From Erythrobacter sp. SD-21 (GTDB lineage: Bacteria; Pseudomonadota; Alphaproteobacteria; Sphingomonadales; Sphingomonadaceae): a DNA stretch of 64,000 bases. The stretch covers positions 62,001 through 126,000 of the forward strand of contig NZ_ABCG01000008.1 in the NCBI RefSeq assembly GCF_000181515.1, read 5' to 3'. The translations under genes were made by a program, and so were the position numbers. How positions within the stretch are numbered: the stretch's first letter is position 1; the number at the start of each line of letters is the position of its first letter. Below are positions 1-9,014 of this stretch, piece after piece. The notes under the pieces were generated by a model. It was not told the DNA's origin. It saw nothing but the letters and a program-made list of their open reading frames with translations, and did no database searches.

Positions 1-552
1 GCAGTGCGTAGCGGCAAGCCACTGAAGATCGCAGCAAAGATCGATGCTGTCGACCAGGAATACTGGGACACACACATCCGACCATTGGTGGAGGCGCATG
101 ACACGATCGAGTATATCGGTGAGGTCGATGAGGCTGAAAAGGCGACGCTTCTGGCCGGGGCGGGCGCTCTACTGTTCCCGATCGATTGGCCCGAACCCTT
201 TGGCCTTGTGATGATCGAGGCGATGTCCTGCGGCACTCCGATCGTCGCTTGGAAGAACGGCTCAGTGCCGGAAGTCATGGACGACATGGTAAGTGGCCGG
301 ATCGTCGACAGCATGGACGAAGCAGTTGCCGCTGTAAAAGAAGTTATCGCGATGGACCGAGCGGCAGTCCGGGCGCGCTTCGAGGAGCGTTTTACCGCCG
401 AGCGGATGGCGAAGGACTATGTGAGCATCTACGAAAGGCTAATCACCGAACATCGTACAAAAGGATCGGGCTTTATGCTCAGCGAGGAGGGCGACACTAA
501 TTCACCTGCCCGTGCGACCGGCGCCGACCCCGTTATTTTAACAAGAGGTTAG
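1..552 (+). CDS. Glycosyltransferase family 4, C-terminal part (cut by window edge)
   Basis: The reading frame is open from the first base, so the start lies outside the window and only the last ~183 residues are present. The visible part is the C-terminal nucleotide-sugar-binding lobe of a GT-B fold transferase. The signature is FPIDWPEPFGLVMIEAMSCG followed by TPIVAWKNGSVPEV, where the E-x7-E pattern (EPFGLVMIE) binds the donor sugar nucleotide. The C-terminal tail after residue ~150 is unremarkable. The stop is 6 bases before the next gene, a glucosidase, so the two are probably co-transcribed. Acceptor and donor cannot be told from this fragment. Confidence 0.85.
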   Translation, partial: AVRSGKPLKIAAKIDAVDQEYWDTHIRPLVEAHDTIEYIGEVDEAEKATLLAGAGALLFPIDWPEPFGLVMIEAMSCGTPIVAWKNGSVPEVMDDMVSGRIVDSMDEAVAAVKEVIAMDRAAVRARFEERFTAERMAKDYVSIYERLITEHRTKGSGFMLSEEGDTNSPARATGADPVILTRG

Positions 553-558
553 CCCCCC

Positions 559-2745
559 ATGGACGAACTATCCATTCAACCGAACCCTATGGCGACGGAG
601 AAGAACGGACAGCATCAGGTCCAATCGGCGAGTTCAATTCAAGATCAAAACTTGCGTGCAGTAAAGCACGGCGACGCTTTCGCACTATTTAACAAGCTTG
701 GCGATATCATCGGAACGGAAAATGCGCCCGAAGGAATCTATTACCGCGATATGCGGCATTTATCGTTCTGGCGTATGACGATATGCGGTATGCATCCAAT
801 GATGCTCGGTTCGGCAATCGATGATCGTGTCGATGCCCTGATTGTCGATATGACCAATACCGGGCTGACCAATCGGCAAGGACGGCGTATCGAAGCCGAC
901 ATCCTGCATATCGGGCGGATCAAGTTCCTTTACCAAGGTAACGCCTTCGAGCGGCTTGTCGTGCGCAATTTCGACGATACGCCGCATCATTTCACGATCG
1001 AGCTAACGATCGGTGCGGATTTCCGCGACATGTTCGAGGTGCGCGGGGCAAAGCGCGACAGGCGCGGCGTTCAACATCCACCTCTTTGCAATAGCGATGG
1101 GGTGCAATACAGCTATATCGGCCTCGACGATATTCTCCGCAAGACTTCGATATCGTTCGAACCCGCACCCGACATCGTTGAACCGCACCGCATTCGCTTC
1201 AATGTCGATCTTTCCCCGGGAGAGCGTAAGGTATTCTACACCCGGATCGCGTTTGGCGATGAAGATGCTGTGGAACCAGCCCGCTCCTATCTTGAAGCCT
1301 ATCGCGCTCTGAGAAAAGGACGGCGCGAAGCACTCGAATGCCGTCCGAAAATCGGGTCGTCCAACACTATGTTCGATGCCATGATCGCCCGCAGTATCGC
1401 GGATGTGACCACGCTGACAACACAGACGCCGCAAGGTCCGGCAGCATATGCCGGTATCCCTTGGTACTGCACATTGTTCGGGCGCGATTCTCTTATCACC
1501 GCTTTGCAAAGCCTGTGGTATGATCCTTCGCTTGCTCACGGTACGCTTCTACGGCTGGCAGAATTGCAGGCCCGGACTGACGATCCTGTTGCCGATGCCG
1601 AACCGGGCAAGATCCTACACGAAACTCGTCTGAACGAAATGGCGAACACCGGCGAGGTACCGTTTCGCCATTATTACGGCAGCGTGGATTCAACACCCCT
1701 GTTCGTATTTCTCGCCGGCGAGTATTTCCGCCGAACCGGAGATCTGCAAACGATCGAACGGCTATGGCCGCATCTCGTAGCGGCGACCGACTGGATCGAT
1801 AGCTCTGGAGACCGCGACGATGACGGTTTCTTCGAATACGGCCGTCGTAACGAAGACGGACTCCGAAATCAGGGCTGGAAGGACAGCCACGACGCCATTT
1901 CGCACGCGGATGGGCGACTGGCCGAGGGGCCGATAGCGTTGGTCGAAATGCAGGCCTATGTGTATGGAGCTTGGCGCGCGATGGGCGAACTGTCCGTCGC
2001 TCTCGGCAAAGCGGACGAGGTGAAAGATTGGCGCGCAAAGGCGGCCGATCTCAAACGCCGCTTCTCCGATCGGTTTTTCGATACCGAGCTCGGCTGCTAT
2101 ATTCTCGCGCTCGATGGCGAGAAGAAAGCTTGCCGTGTCGTCTCTTCGAATGCGGGCCACGCGCTTCTGACAGGAATTGCTTCGAGACCACATGCCGAGT
2201 GGGTCGCGAAACGTCTTCTCGAACCTGATAGCTTTTCCGGATGGGGTATACGAACGCTGGCGCGGGGCGAGAAGCGGTACAATCCAATGAGCTATCATAA
2301 CGGCTCGATTTGGCCGCATGACAACGCTTTGATTGTCGCAGGATTTGCTCGGTATGGCCTCCAGCGCGCGGCCAACCAAGTATTCACCGGACTGTTCGAG
2401 GCATCCTTTTATTTCGACCAGCAGCGCCTGCCCGAGTTGTTTTGCGGCTTCGAACGCAAGACCGGGCGAGGCCCCACCATGTATCCCGTGGCATGCGCGC
2501 CGCAGGCATGGTCGAGCGCGGCTCCCCTCTATCTCATACAGGCCGCGCTGGGTCTCAGCATTAAGGCCCCGCGCGATATCAATTTCGCCACGCCGCAATT
2601 GCCCGTTTTTCTGTCCAATGTGTCACTCGATGGGCTTGTCTGCGGCGAGGAGTCGGTCGATCTCGACATTGAGAGAACGGGTCGCGCGAACAGTGTCTTC
2701 GTTCACCGGAACGGCGAAAAAGTGCGAGTCTCAATCAAACTTTGA
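559..2745 (+). CDS. Amylo-alpha-1,6-glucosidase / glycogen-debranching family protein
   Basis: The 728-residue protein has an N-terminal beta-rich domain (about residues 30-250, beginning KHGDAFALFNKLGDI) typical of the bacterial GDE N-terminal domain, then an alpha/alpha-barrel glycoside hydrolase. Visible barrel motifs are IPWYCTLFGRDSLITALQSL near 300, GWKDSHDAI near 440 and YHNGSIWPHDNAL near 578. Acidic residues in these motifs are the likely catalytic ones. Members are annotated as debranching enzymes acting on alpha-1,6 branches of glycogen-like or small oligosaccharide substrates; true substrates are mostly unproven. The start ATG follows an AGAGG about 10 bases upstream. Pairing with a GT4 gene suggests turnover or synthesis of a storage or compatible-solute glucan. 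Confidence 0.88.
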   Translation: MDELSIQPNPMATEKNGQHQVQSASSIQDQNLRAVKHGDAFALFNKLGDIIGTENAPEGIYYRDMRHLSFWRMTICGMHPMMLGSAIDDRVDALIVDMTNTGLTNRQGRRIEADILHIGRIKFLYQGNAFERLVVRNFDDTPHHFTIELTIGADFRDMFEVRGAKRDRRGVQHPPLCNSDGVQYSYIGLDDILRKTSISFEPAPDIVEPHRIRFNVDLSPGERKVFYTRIAFGDEDAVEPARSYLEAYRALRKGRREALECRPKIGSSNTMFDAMIARSIADVTTLTTQTPQGPAAYAGIPWYCTLFGRDSLITALQSLWYDPSLAHGTLLRLAELQARTDDPVADAEPGKILHETRLNEMANTGEVPFRHYYGSVDSTPLFVFLAGEYFRRTGDLQTIERLWPHLVAATDWIDSSGDRDDDGFFEYGRRNEDGLRNQGWKDSHDAISHADGRLAEGPIALVEMQAYVYGAWRAMGELSVALGKADEVKDWRAKAADLKRRFSDRFFDTELGCYILALDGEKKACRVVSSNAGHALLTGIASRPHAEWVAKRLLEPDSFSGWGIRTLARGEKRYNPMSYHNGSIWPHDNALIVAGFARYGLQRAANQVFTGLFEASFYFDQQRLPELFCGFERKTGRGPTMYPVACAPQAWSSAAPLYLIQAALGLSIKAPRDINFATPQLPVFLSNVSLDGLVCGEESVDLDIERTGRANSVFVHRNGEKVRVSIKL

Positions 2746-2858
2746 ACGCGTCGCAAACATTCGAGAACGCAAGTGCTCACGCTAATGGATTTGTAGATTT
2801 AGGCACACACAAGTGCGATAGGATAAGTTCTTTTCCTCTGCGTCTTACTCACCAGTAT

Positions 2859-3434
2859 CTACAGTAGCTCGAATTTCTCGATCCGGAAATTCGGTGCTTG
2901 CATGGCACCGATGCAGTTCCAATGCCCCGCTTCCGTGAAAAGTTCGACAACCTCGTGTCCATCTAAGGGTAAATCGGTCGGGCCTGTCCAGTTAACCAGA
3001 AGGCAAACGCCATTGCCCGTCATCGATTGACGTGCTCGCGCCGAGGCGTCTCGTATTTCCTGTTCGCTTAAGAAATAGAGCACTTCTGAAAAAACGACGA
3101 GATTGAAAAGGCCGGCGGGCCATTCGTTGGGAATTTCACCCTGTCGTAATTCAATGTTCGAGATATCTCGCAACCGCTTTTGCGCAATCGAGAGCGCACA
3201 ATCCGACACATCAATACCGATGATCCGATCGCAAACCTTTGCAAGTTCCTTTGTCAACACGCCGGTCGCACAACCGATCTCCAAAGCAATGCGGAATCGG
3301 CGACAACCGAGCGCGGCGATTGTCTGCGCTCGCTTGCTTCGCTCATAGGAACTCGTCTCGAAGTCCCAAGGATCGGGGTCGGCGGCAAAAAGGGTGTCAA
3401 AACGCTCCCTTCGCGGGGTTGCGCGGTCAACCAC
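2859..3434 (-). CDS. NodS-like class I SAM-dependent methyltransferase
   Basis: The 191-residue protein carries the SAM-binding motif LEIGCATGVL at residues 51-60. The N-terminal signature DPDPWDFETSSYERSKR at about 19-35 is characteristic of the NodS family of N-methyltransferases, which in rhizobia methylate the free amine of a deacetylated chitooligosaccharide. The acidic residue after beta-2 (IIGIDVSD) is present. The GTG start overlaps the end of the deacetylase gene by 8 bases, so translation is probably coupled. A methyl donor to a freshly deacetylated amino sugar is the natural inference from the neighbour, but the acceptor is unknown. It is the last gene of the four-gene operon. Confidence 0.85.
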   Translation of the reverse strand: MVDRATPRRERFDTLFAADPDPWDFETSSYERSKRAQTIAALGCRRFRIALEIGCATGVLTKELAKVCDRIIGIDVSDCALSIAQKRLRDISNIELRQGEIPNEWPAGLFNLVVFSEVLYFLSEQEIRDASARARQSMTGNGVCLLVNWTGPTDLPLDGHEVVELFTEAGHWNCIGAMQAPNFRIEKFELL

Positions 3435-4149
3435 GGATAAATAGTTCGGGGTGAGTGGCGAAATGGGTGACTAAGGATGCAGGCATTGTGAATCCGTTCG
3501 GGTCGTCGATCACTTGTGGATCGGTCTGCGAACGGTAGGCAGCGATTGCTTTGCACTTTAGATCTACCAGACCGGGGGCATGAAAGGTTTGCAGGCCAGT
3601 TGGAATGGCACGTTTTCCGAACCGTCCCCATACTGCGAACGACCAAAACGGTACCGATAACCTTCTTGCCACCTCAAGGCCGAGCGCTGCTGCCGTTTCA
3701 TGATCACAATGGGGATCGCCTCGCCAGGTCGACCATACTACGCTCGCGCTCTGCGCCAGGGAGAACGGAAGGACCCGGAGTAGTTGGCTACGATGGTAAC
3801 GGCTTTTCCCGTCGGGCAGATGCAGACGCAGTACGTTGACCTCGCCCATAGGTGCGAGAAAACTCAATGCGCGTACGAACTCATTCGAACGAAGGTCAGC
3901 CAGTTTCTTTGGGCCGAGTTTGCTAGCATTGGGATGCGATCCTTCTCCATCGGTCAGCAATACGATCGCTATCCGGCGGTTTCTCAGCGCGGCTGCCGCC
4001 AATGCCAGTCCGCATCCGAACGTTTCGTCGTCCGGATGGGGCGCGATGATCAGGACCGTTCCATCGGGGGCAAGGGTGTCGATCTCGACTCTGTTCGCCG
4101 TTTCTGCAGCGGTAAGGAGGGAGCCGACGGGGTATTGTGGAACGCTCAT
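3427..4149 (-). CDS. PIG-L (LmbE) family N-deacetylase
   Basis: The 240-residue protein has the zinc-binding motif IIAPHPDDETFGCG at residues 34-46 (His-x-Asp-Asp) and a second His cluster DPHCDHETAA near residue 140, which completes the usual PIG-L metal site. The family hydrolyses N-acetyl groups from GlcNAc-containing small molecules, as MshB and BshB do in thiol biosynthesis and PIG-L does in GPI anchors. Its ATG overlaps the stop of the acyl-CoA dehydrogenase (ATGA) and its own stop overlaps the methyltransferase start, so all three are translated together. The likely substrate is the product of the GT2 gene of the same operon (inference). Confidence 0.88.
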   Translation of the reverse strand: MSVPQYPVGSLLTAAETANRVEIDTLAPDGTVLIIAPHPDDETFGCGLALAAAALRNRRIAIVLLTDGEGSHPNASKLGPKKLADLRSNEFVRALSFLAPMGEVNVLRLHLPDGKSRYHRSQLLRVLPFSLAQSASVVWSTWRGDPHCDHETAAALGLEVARRLSVPFWSFAVWGRFGKRAIPTGLQTFHAPGLVDLKCKAIAAYRSQTDPQVIDDPNGFTMPASLVTHFATHPELFIRG

Positions 4150-5252
4150 ATCATCTCGACCAATTTACCAGAGAGGAAAAGAGCGCGGCCGGCTTTTTCT
4201 CGTTTGGCATCTGGTGCAGCTTGGCAGAGAAAGAGGGACAGATCGCGCTTCATCCTTTCGAAAGGTTCGCCTTCTTGGTGCGCAGCCATTCCAACAGATC
4301 GGTCAACAGTTTCCATTGTCTCGCGGCAGGTGGCCTCGGTCACTTCGCGAGCGAGCAAGGCCAAGGTGGCCTTGTCCGGCCCGGCATCGGAACCTTCGAT
4401 TTCACGCGCGCATCGCACCAGCCACAGCCGGCATGTTTCCAGAGCCGTGGCGCAGGCAACCACGCGCCGTCTCTGGTCAAGATCGTCGGTTCGTCCACGA
4501 GCAGTCAGGTGCGCCAGCAGTTTCAGGTAAAGTGCTTCGGCTCCGCCGAGGTGCGCGGCGCAATAGCGCCAGATACCGCCTTCGAAATGCGGTTCGCGAA
4601 GATAATCGCCCTTTTGTCCGATATGGCTGTCGGCAGAAAGAACGAGGCCGCGGAAATCGTAACGGCCCGACCGGGTGGCGCGCATTCCGGCCATGGTCCA
4701 GCCCGTCGCATCGGACCGCTTGGTAGAGCTGGTGGGCGCGAGAAGCATGTAGGGGCCGCCATCACCGTCCGACACGATTACGATCGCCCGATCGACCAGC
4801 CCGAGCCCGGATGCGAAGCGCTTCGCCCCGGACAGGCGAATTTCCTCGCCTACGCAAACCATCGTCAGGGGATTGCCGGGGTCGTCCGCGCCCCATACAC
4901 CGAACAGAGCCCCGCGGCGAATTTCCCCGAACGTCGCAGCGCGCTGCCTTTCGTCGCCATAAAGCGCGATCAGTTTCACCGCGTTCATATGGCCTTCGAA
5001 CAGCCGTACGACCGACAGGTTCGCGCGCCCTAGGAATCGCAGAGCGTCGAGAGCAGCGAGACTGCCGCTCGGTTCGGTCCCCCAACCTCGCCCGCCATCG
5101 GCAGTGGGAAGACAGGCGGACAGCCAGCCTTCCTTTCGCAAGGTTTCGATATCGGGTGCCAGATCGCCCTCCGGGCTGTCGACGCGCGAGGCTCGTTCGG
5201 CGATCGGAATGAGTAGCTCGCCAAAATTAGATGTCTCGAGCAAGTCAGTCAT
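4146..5252 (-). CDS. Acyl-CoA dehydrogenase-like flavoprotein
   Basis: The product has 368 residues starting at the ATG at 5252, which overlaps the GT2 stop by 8 bases (ATGACTGA). A longer open frame upstream is rejected because it would run through the GT2 gene. The sequence follows the acyl-CoA dehydrogenase plan: N-terminal helices, a middle domain with GVWGADDPGNPLTMV and GAKRFASGLG, and a C-terminal helical domain. It is divergent: I cannot point with confidence to the catalytic Glu of the fatty-acid beta-oxidation enzymes. In this operon it more likely modifies or oxidises an acyl or amino-sugar intermediate than acts in fatty-acid degradation (inference). Confidence 0.8.
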   Translation of the reverse strand: MTDLLETSNFGELLIPIAERASRVDSPEGDLAPDIETLRKEGWLSACLPTADGGRGWGTEPSGSLAALDALRFLGRANLSVVRLFEGHMNAVKLIALYGDERQRAATFGEIRRGALFGVWGADDPGNPLTMVCVGEEIRLSGAKRFASGLGLVDRAIVIVSDGDGGPYMLLAPTSSTKRSDATGWTMAGMRATRSGRYDFRGLVLSADSHIGQKGDYLREPHFEGGIWRYCAAHLGGAEALYLKLLAHLTARGRTDDLDQRRRVVACATALETCRLWLVRCAREIEGSDAGPDKATLALLAREVTEATCRETMETVDRSVGMAAHQEGEPFERMKRDLSLFLCQAAPDAKREKAGRALFLSGKLVEMI

Positions 5253-6300
5253 GCGCGAAAGCCAATTCGCGTTCGAAGCTGTGGGCTTTTTCGAGCTCGA
5301 TAAGGACTCTCGAATAGGGAAGGGGCGCGGGAGCGCTCGCTGCGCGTAGGCTCGCCAAGATTTCGCGGTAATCTCGATGCGGAAACCGGTTCGCCGCGAA
5401 AGCCCATTCGCGAAGTAGCGCATACGGGATCAGGGCCGGGTCGCATAACGGATCGTCCTCGGCCGCACGCGATTTCAGACAGGCGCCACAACCTCCTTGC
5501 GCTCGACCCAGAAGCCGTGCGGATGTTCGTGTTTCGCAATCGTTCATCATTGCCACTTTCAGTCCTGCCGCGAGTACCGCTTCGCACATAGCGGAATCTT
5601 CTCCGATTGGGGGCGTCGGTAATCCGCCGATCCTGCAGTAAGCATCGGATCGGATGGCGAGGCTTGCCCCCGATGCGCGATAGGCGAAGCAATCCGCCGA
5701 CTTACCGGTCCACGTCCGCCAAAGCTGGTTGCTGGCTTCGAAATAGGCCCGTTCTGCTTCCCCCACTGCAGCGACATGCGTTGGCAAGAGCGCGAGTTCC
5801 TGCGCATCAAGGAGAACATCCTCGCATATGAGATCGTATCCTGACGCGATGTGGAACCAGCGCGATTCGATCCAATTCGGCCCGACATAGCTGTCGGCGT
5901 CGGTAGTCAACAGCACTCCATCCGGCGCGTACCGCCACGCAATGTCGAGAGCCAAGCGCCTGGCGTGCGGCGCATCACGAATTTCGGGAGCGAAGGAGAT
6001 TTCGACGATGGCGAACGCCACCAATGCTTTTTGTAACCTCCGACGGATGATCGCAGCCGAAGCGTCCGTGGTATCGTTGACGACGAAAACCAATCCACCA
6101 CGCATGGGGGAAGATACCATTGCGGTTAGCAAGGCATCCAACGCGCGCGGCAGCAACGCCGCCTCATCTTTCACTGGAACCGCGACGACATAGTCGAGCG
6201 GGCCTTCGAAACCTTCGCTGCACCGCAAAGCGGAAGTCCGACCGGCGAATATCGGACCGGCCAGCACTTCCGCGATGTGCGCGGCGAGAGAACCGCTCAT
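5245..6300 (-). CDS. Glycosyltransferase family 2
   Basis: The 351-residue protein has a GT-A fold. The beta-1 segment DYVVAVPVKDEAALLPRALD lies at about residues 37-56, and the DXD-type motif DADSYVGPNW follows near 130. A late ED pair in PPIGEDSAMCEA resembles the catalytic base region. No transmembrane helices are obvious, so it is probably cytosolic. It is the first gene of the overlapping set GT2 - acyl-CoA dehydrogenase - PIG-L - NodS-like methyltransferase, with 28 bases between it and the DUF892 gene upstream. The upstream segment GGGATGGAACTGAAATG provides a modest ribosome-binding site. Confidence 0.86.
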   Translation of the reverse strand: MSGSLAAHIAEVLAGPIFAGRTSALRCSEGFEGPLDYVVAVPVKDEAALLPRALDALLTAMVSSPMRGGLVFVVNDTTDASAAIIRRRLQKALVAFAIVEISFAPEIRDAPHARRLALDIAWRYAPDGVLLTTDADSYVGPNWIESRWFHIASGYDLICEDVLLDAQELALLPTHVAAVGEAERAYFEASNQLWRTWTGKSADCFAYRASGASLAIRSDAYCRIGGLPTPPIGEDSAMCEAVLAAGLKVAMMNDCETRTSARLLGRAQGGCGACLKSRAAEDDPLCDPALIPYALLREWAFAANRFPHRDYREILASLRAASAPAPLPYSRVLIELEKAHSFERELAFAHD

Positions 6301-6328
6301 TTCAGTTCCATCCCGGGTGTAAGCGCGC

Positions 6329-6829
6329 TTAGCCTTTTTTCGCTTCGAGGTTGATGCTGCGCTCCGCTAGATCGGTCATGTTCTCGTCCGCATCGTAGAT
6401 TTCGGACGTGATCGTATCGAGCTTGGTAGCGTGGTCCTTATTGCCGAGCGCTTCGGCGAACGCCTTCGCCGTTCCGAAGCCTGCAATGCCGTAGTGACAC
6501 ATGCGCTGATATTGCGCGACGATCAGCACATCGCGAACGTCCGCGTCTTCGATATCGGCTTCCAGGGCATGCTTGCGGGCTTCTTTGACCAGACCCTCCA
6601 TGCCCTTGCAGTGCTCCTTTTCGCTTTCACCGCACTCTTTGAGAAGGGACTTGAGCGTCTTCGTATGCTTCTCGATCCCATCCGCTGCCCTACTTAAACG
6701 GTCAGTCAGACTTCGATCCTGAGCTGCATCAGCCAGATCGCGAACGACTTTCGTCATCTGATCGTTGGCCGACCACAGATCGGCGAGTTCTTCGGTATAA
6801 CAGTCGGAAAGATTGGCAGGTGCTGACAT
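6329..6829 (-). CDS. DUF892 (YciE/YciF-like) ferritin-like protein
   Basis: The 166-residue alpha-helical protein begins MSAPANLSDCYTEELADLW, the typical opening of the YciF/DUF892 family, which folds as a ferritin-like four-helix bundle and is induced by stress in enterobacteria. Repeated Glu and His positions (EKHTKTL, EKEHCKGMEG, QYQRMCHYG) are consistent with a possible di-metal site. The start at 6829 was chosen over an upstream in-frame ATG because GGAG sits 7 bases before it. A GGAAC-N17-GTAT promoter candidate lies 50-80 bases upstream. Genes of this family are frequent members of alphaproteobacterial general stress regulons. Confidence 0.85.
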   Translation of the reverse strand: MSAPANLSDCYTEELADLWSANDQMTKVVRDLADAAQDRSLTDRLSRAADGIEKHTKTLKSLLKECGESEKEHCKGMEGLVKEARKHALEADIEDADVRDVLIVAQYQRMCHYGIAGFGTAKAFAEALGNKDHATKLDTITSEIYDADENMTDLAERSINLEAKKG

Positions 6830-6880
6830 CAGAAACTCCATTTCGAGAGGGGCAGATCGTTTCGTCGGGTGACAGTAGAG

Positions 6881-6906
6881 ATACCGATCCAATCTCTCCT
6901 CGTTCC
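6881..6906 (-). promoter_or_regulatory. Candidate EcfG-type (general stress) promoter of the DUF892 gene
   Basis: On the minus strand GGAAC (6906-6902) is followed after exactly 17 bases by GTAT (6884-6881). The alphaproteobacterial EcfG consensus is GGAAC-N16/17-CGTT, so the -35 is perfect and the -10 is imperfect. A start of transcription near 6875 would leave a leader of about 45 bases. Confidence 0.4.
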
Positions 6907-6968
6907 GGAAACCATACTTTATCCTCGCGAAAATTGTTGTGTTTGTCCTTGGGTATTGGGCCCAGAGC

Positions 6969-8219
6969 CTAATCTTTCGCCGTCAGATCCACCAATGCGG
7001 TGACGGGAAATTCGCTTTCAACGCGTTTCTCGATCCGGTCCGCGACGGCGGACACTTCTTGCTTGTCGAGGGAGGCCTGCACCTGAACCGAGACCCAGAC
7101 CGGATTATCTCCCTGCTCGCGCGAGCGGGTGAAGTGAGAATTGACCGTCACGAGCCGGATTTCCGGAGACCGGTCGAGCTCGTTCACCACCAGAGCCGAC
7201 ACCCGCTGCGAAATCGAGGATTGCTGGAATTGCGGGACATTCGAAAACTGCAGAACCAGCAGCACTGCTAGCGCCACCATGCTGCTCGCAACCGAGGCGA
7301 TCGAAATCCACCCCTTGCCCCGTGGATAGCGCGCGCCTTTCGTTCGCATGCCGTAGATCCGAAAAACCGCACAACCCGCCAGATTTATTCCAACGATCTG
7401 GATACCGAGCGCCCACAGGCTGGACACGACAATGTCCATCTGACCGATCGCAAGTCCCATGCCGACAAGTCCGGCGGGCGGTGCCAGTGCGGCCGCTACC
7501 AACATGCCGGTGGCAGCCCCACTCACCAGACTGCTGCGTTCTGACTGTACCAGATTGAGAGCGCCCGCCACGCCTGCTGCTAGGGGAAGCAGCAGGGATA
7601 CGGTCGACCGCATACTGGTTTCGATCATGAGTTCTGTCGCGATTTGCTGATTGAATGCCATACTGAGCAGGAAGGCAGTCGTAATGCTGGCCGCGAGCGC
7701 TGCGACATAGCGCAGGAGCGAGCGTCCCAAGAGGTTCGCGTCTCCGCGCGCGGTCGCGATCGCGAGCGTCATCGCCGGCCCCGCGAAGGGGGCGATCAGC
7801 ATCGCGGCAACGAGAAGGAAAACGCTTTCGGTGAACAGCCCGATCCAGACGATCACGCCGCCGACGACCGCGTATGCGAGGAAGCCCGGCCACGATCCAA
7901 TGCTCTGCAAGGCGCCGAGAAAGACTTCGAGCGGGCTGCGTGGCTGGATATCCAACATCTGGCTTTCGGGTTCCGAAGTTGGGGGACGCAGCGAAATTAT
8001 GCCTTGAGGGGCGAATAGCGCGCGCAGATCCTGATTGTCCTCGACCTCGGCAAGAAAGTCTTCGATCCGCCCGTTCGGAGCTTCCAAGATCAGCACCCGC
8101 CGCACCTCTTCTTGCTCGCGAGCCTCGAATTGGGCGAACAGGGTCAGTCCATGCGTTTGGGCAGCTGCGACCGTGGCTGCAGCTTCATCAGACGAGACGG
8201 TTAAAGCAAGCTGTCGCAT
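6969..8219 (-). CDS. DUF389 integral membrane protein
   Basis: The 416-residue protein has an N-terminal cytosolic domain (about 1-95) followed by several hydrophobic segments, including PGFLAYAVVGGVIVWIGLF, VFLLVAAMLIAPFAGPAMTL and a glycine/alanine-rich pair near 220-260. The MLIAPFAGPAMTLAIATARG segment is the diagnostic conserved core of the DUF389 (TIGR00341-like) family, whose biochemical role is unknown. A C-terminal soluble domain follows residue ~310. The ATG directly abuts the stop of the upstream SDR gene, so it belongs to the katE-led operon. A role in envelope or osmotic stress would fit the neighbours but is not shown. Confidence 0.85.
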   Translation of the reverse strand: MRQLALTVSSDEAAATVAAAQTHGLTLFAQFEAREQEEVRRVLILEAPNGRIEDFLAEVEDNQDLRALFAPQGIISLRPPTSEPESQMLDIQPRSPLEVFLGALQSIGSWPGFLAYAVVGGVIVWIGLFTESVFLLVAAMLIAPFAGPAMTLAIATARGDANLLGRSLLRYVAALAASITTAFLLSMAFNQQIATELMIETSMRSTVSLLLPLAAGVAGALNLVQSERSSLVSGAATGMLVAAALAPPAGLVGMGLAIGQMDIVVSSLWALGIQIVGINLAGCAVFRIYGMRTKGARYPRGKGWISIASVASSMVALAVLLVLQFSNVPQFQQSSISQRVSALVVNELDRSPEIRLVTVNSHFTRSREQGDNPVWVSVQVQASLDKQEVSAVADRIEKRVESEFPVTALVDLTAKD

Positions 8220-9014
8220 TCAGGGTTTGGCCGCCATCCGATGCAACTGGGCCAGAAGCTCGTCAGGCAGAACACCAGCAAAAGCATGCTGCACCTTGTT
8301 TAGCAACCCGCTCACTTCTTGCGTTTCGCCCTTCAACAGGGCGTCGTAACCATCCTTCGCCACTTTCGCCGGATCGGCCTTCGCGTCGGATCGGCCAACG
8401 TAGGTCTCTTGCATGTCCGCACGTTCGAAGAACTGTGTGTCGGTGAGCCCGGGGAGCAGGCAGGAGACGACTACGTTGCTGTCATTCAACTCATTGCTAA
8501 GTCCGACGCAGAAATCGTCAACGAAGGCTTTGGTCGAATTGTAGACGAGATTGAACGGTCCGGGGATGTCGTCCACAATGGAGCCGGTGACCAGAATACG
8601 GCCAGAATTGGCAGCGCGCATTTTTCCGCCAATCTTGTGGATCAGCGAGACGGTGCCGGTGATGTTGGTATCGATCGTACGCTTGATCGCCATCCAATCC
8701 TGGTTGAAAAACGCGTCGCCTTCGCCTTGGCCTGCATTGGCCATCAGGACATCGACCTGACGGCCAGCGATCTTGTCGATAACCTCGTCGATCCCAGTTT
8801 GCGTCGCGAGATCGCTTTCGAGAGTCTCGATATTCCCCGTCCCGGAGGAAATGTCGCGCAAGGCGGAAGCGCCTTCGTCCAGCCCTTGATCAGCGACGAG
8901 CAGCAGATCGCAATCGTCCCGCGCGGCCAGTATCGCGAGCTCGAAACCAATACCACTGGATGCGCCGGTAATCACGCAAAAGCCCGATAGCTTATCGATG
9001 GGGTTCTTGCTCAT
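8220..9014 (-). CDS. Short-chain dehydrogenase/reductase
   Basis: The 264-residue Rossmann protein has the cofactor motif VITGASSGIGFELA near the N terminus, NAG in MANAGQGEGD, and the catalytic YNSTK (Tyr-x3-Lys) preceded by a Ser in LVTGSIVDD. This is the classical SDR layout; the substrate cannot be predicted. The start at 9014 forms an ATGA overlap with the stop of the alcohol dehydrogenase, and the stop is adjacent to the DUF389 start. The C-terminal ~50 residues (KVAKDGYDALLKGE onward) match SDRs often found beside stress catalases. Confidence 0.88.
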   Translation of the reverse strand: MSKNPIDKLSGFCVITGASSGIGFELAILAARDDCDLLLVADQGLDEGASALRDISSGTGNIETLESDLATQTGIDEVIDKIAGRQVDVLMANAGQGEGDAFFNQDWMAIKRTIDTNITGTVSLIHKIGGKMRAANSGRILVTGSIVDDIPGPFNLVYNSTKAFVDDFCVGLSNELNDSNVVVSCLLPGLTDTQFFERADMQETYVGRSDAKADPAKVAKDGYDALLKGETQEVSGLLNKVQHAFAGVLPDELLAQLHRMAAKP

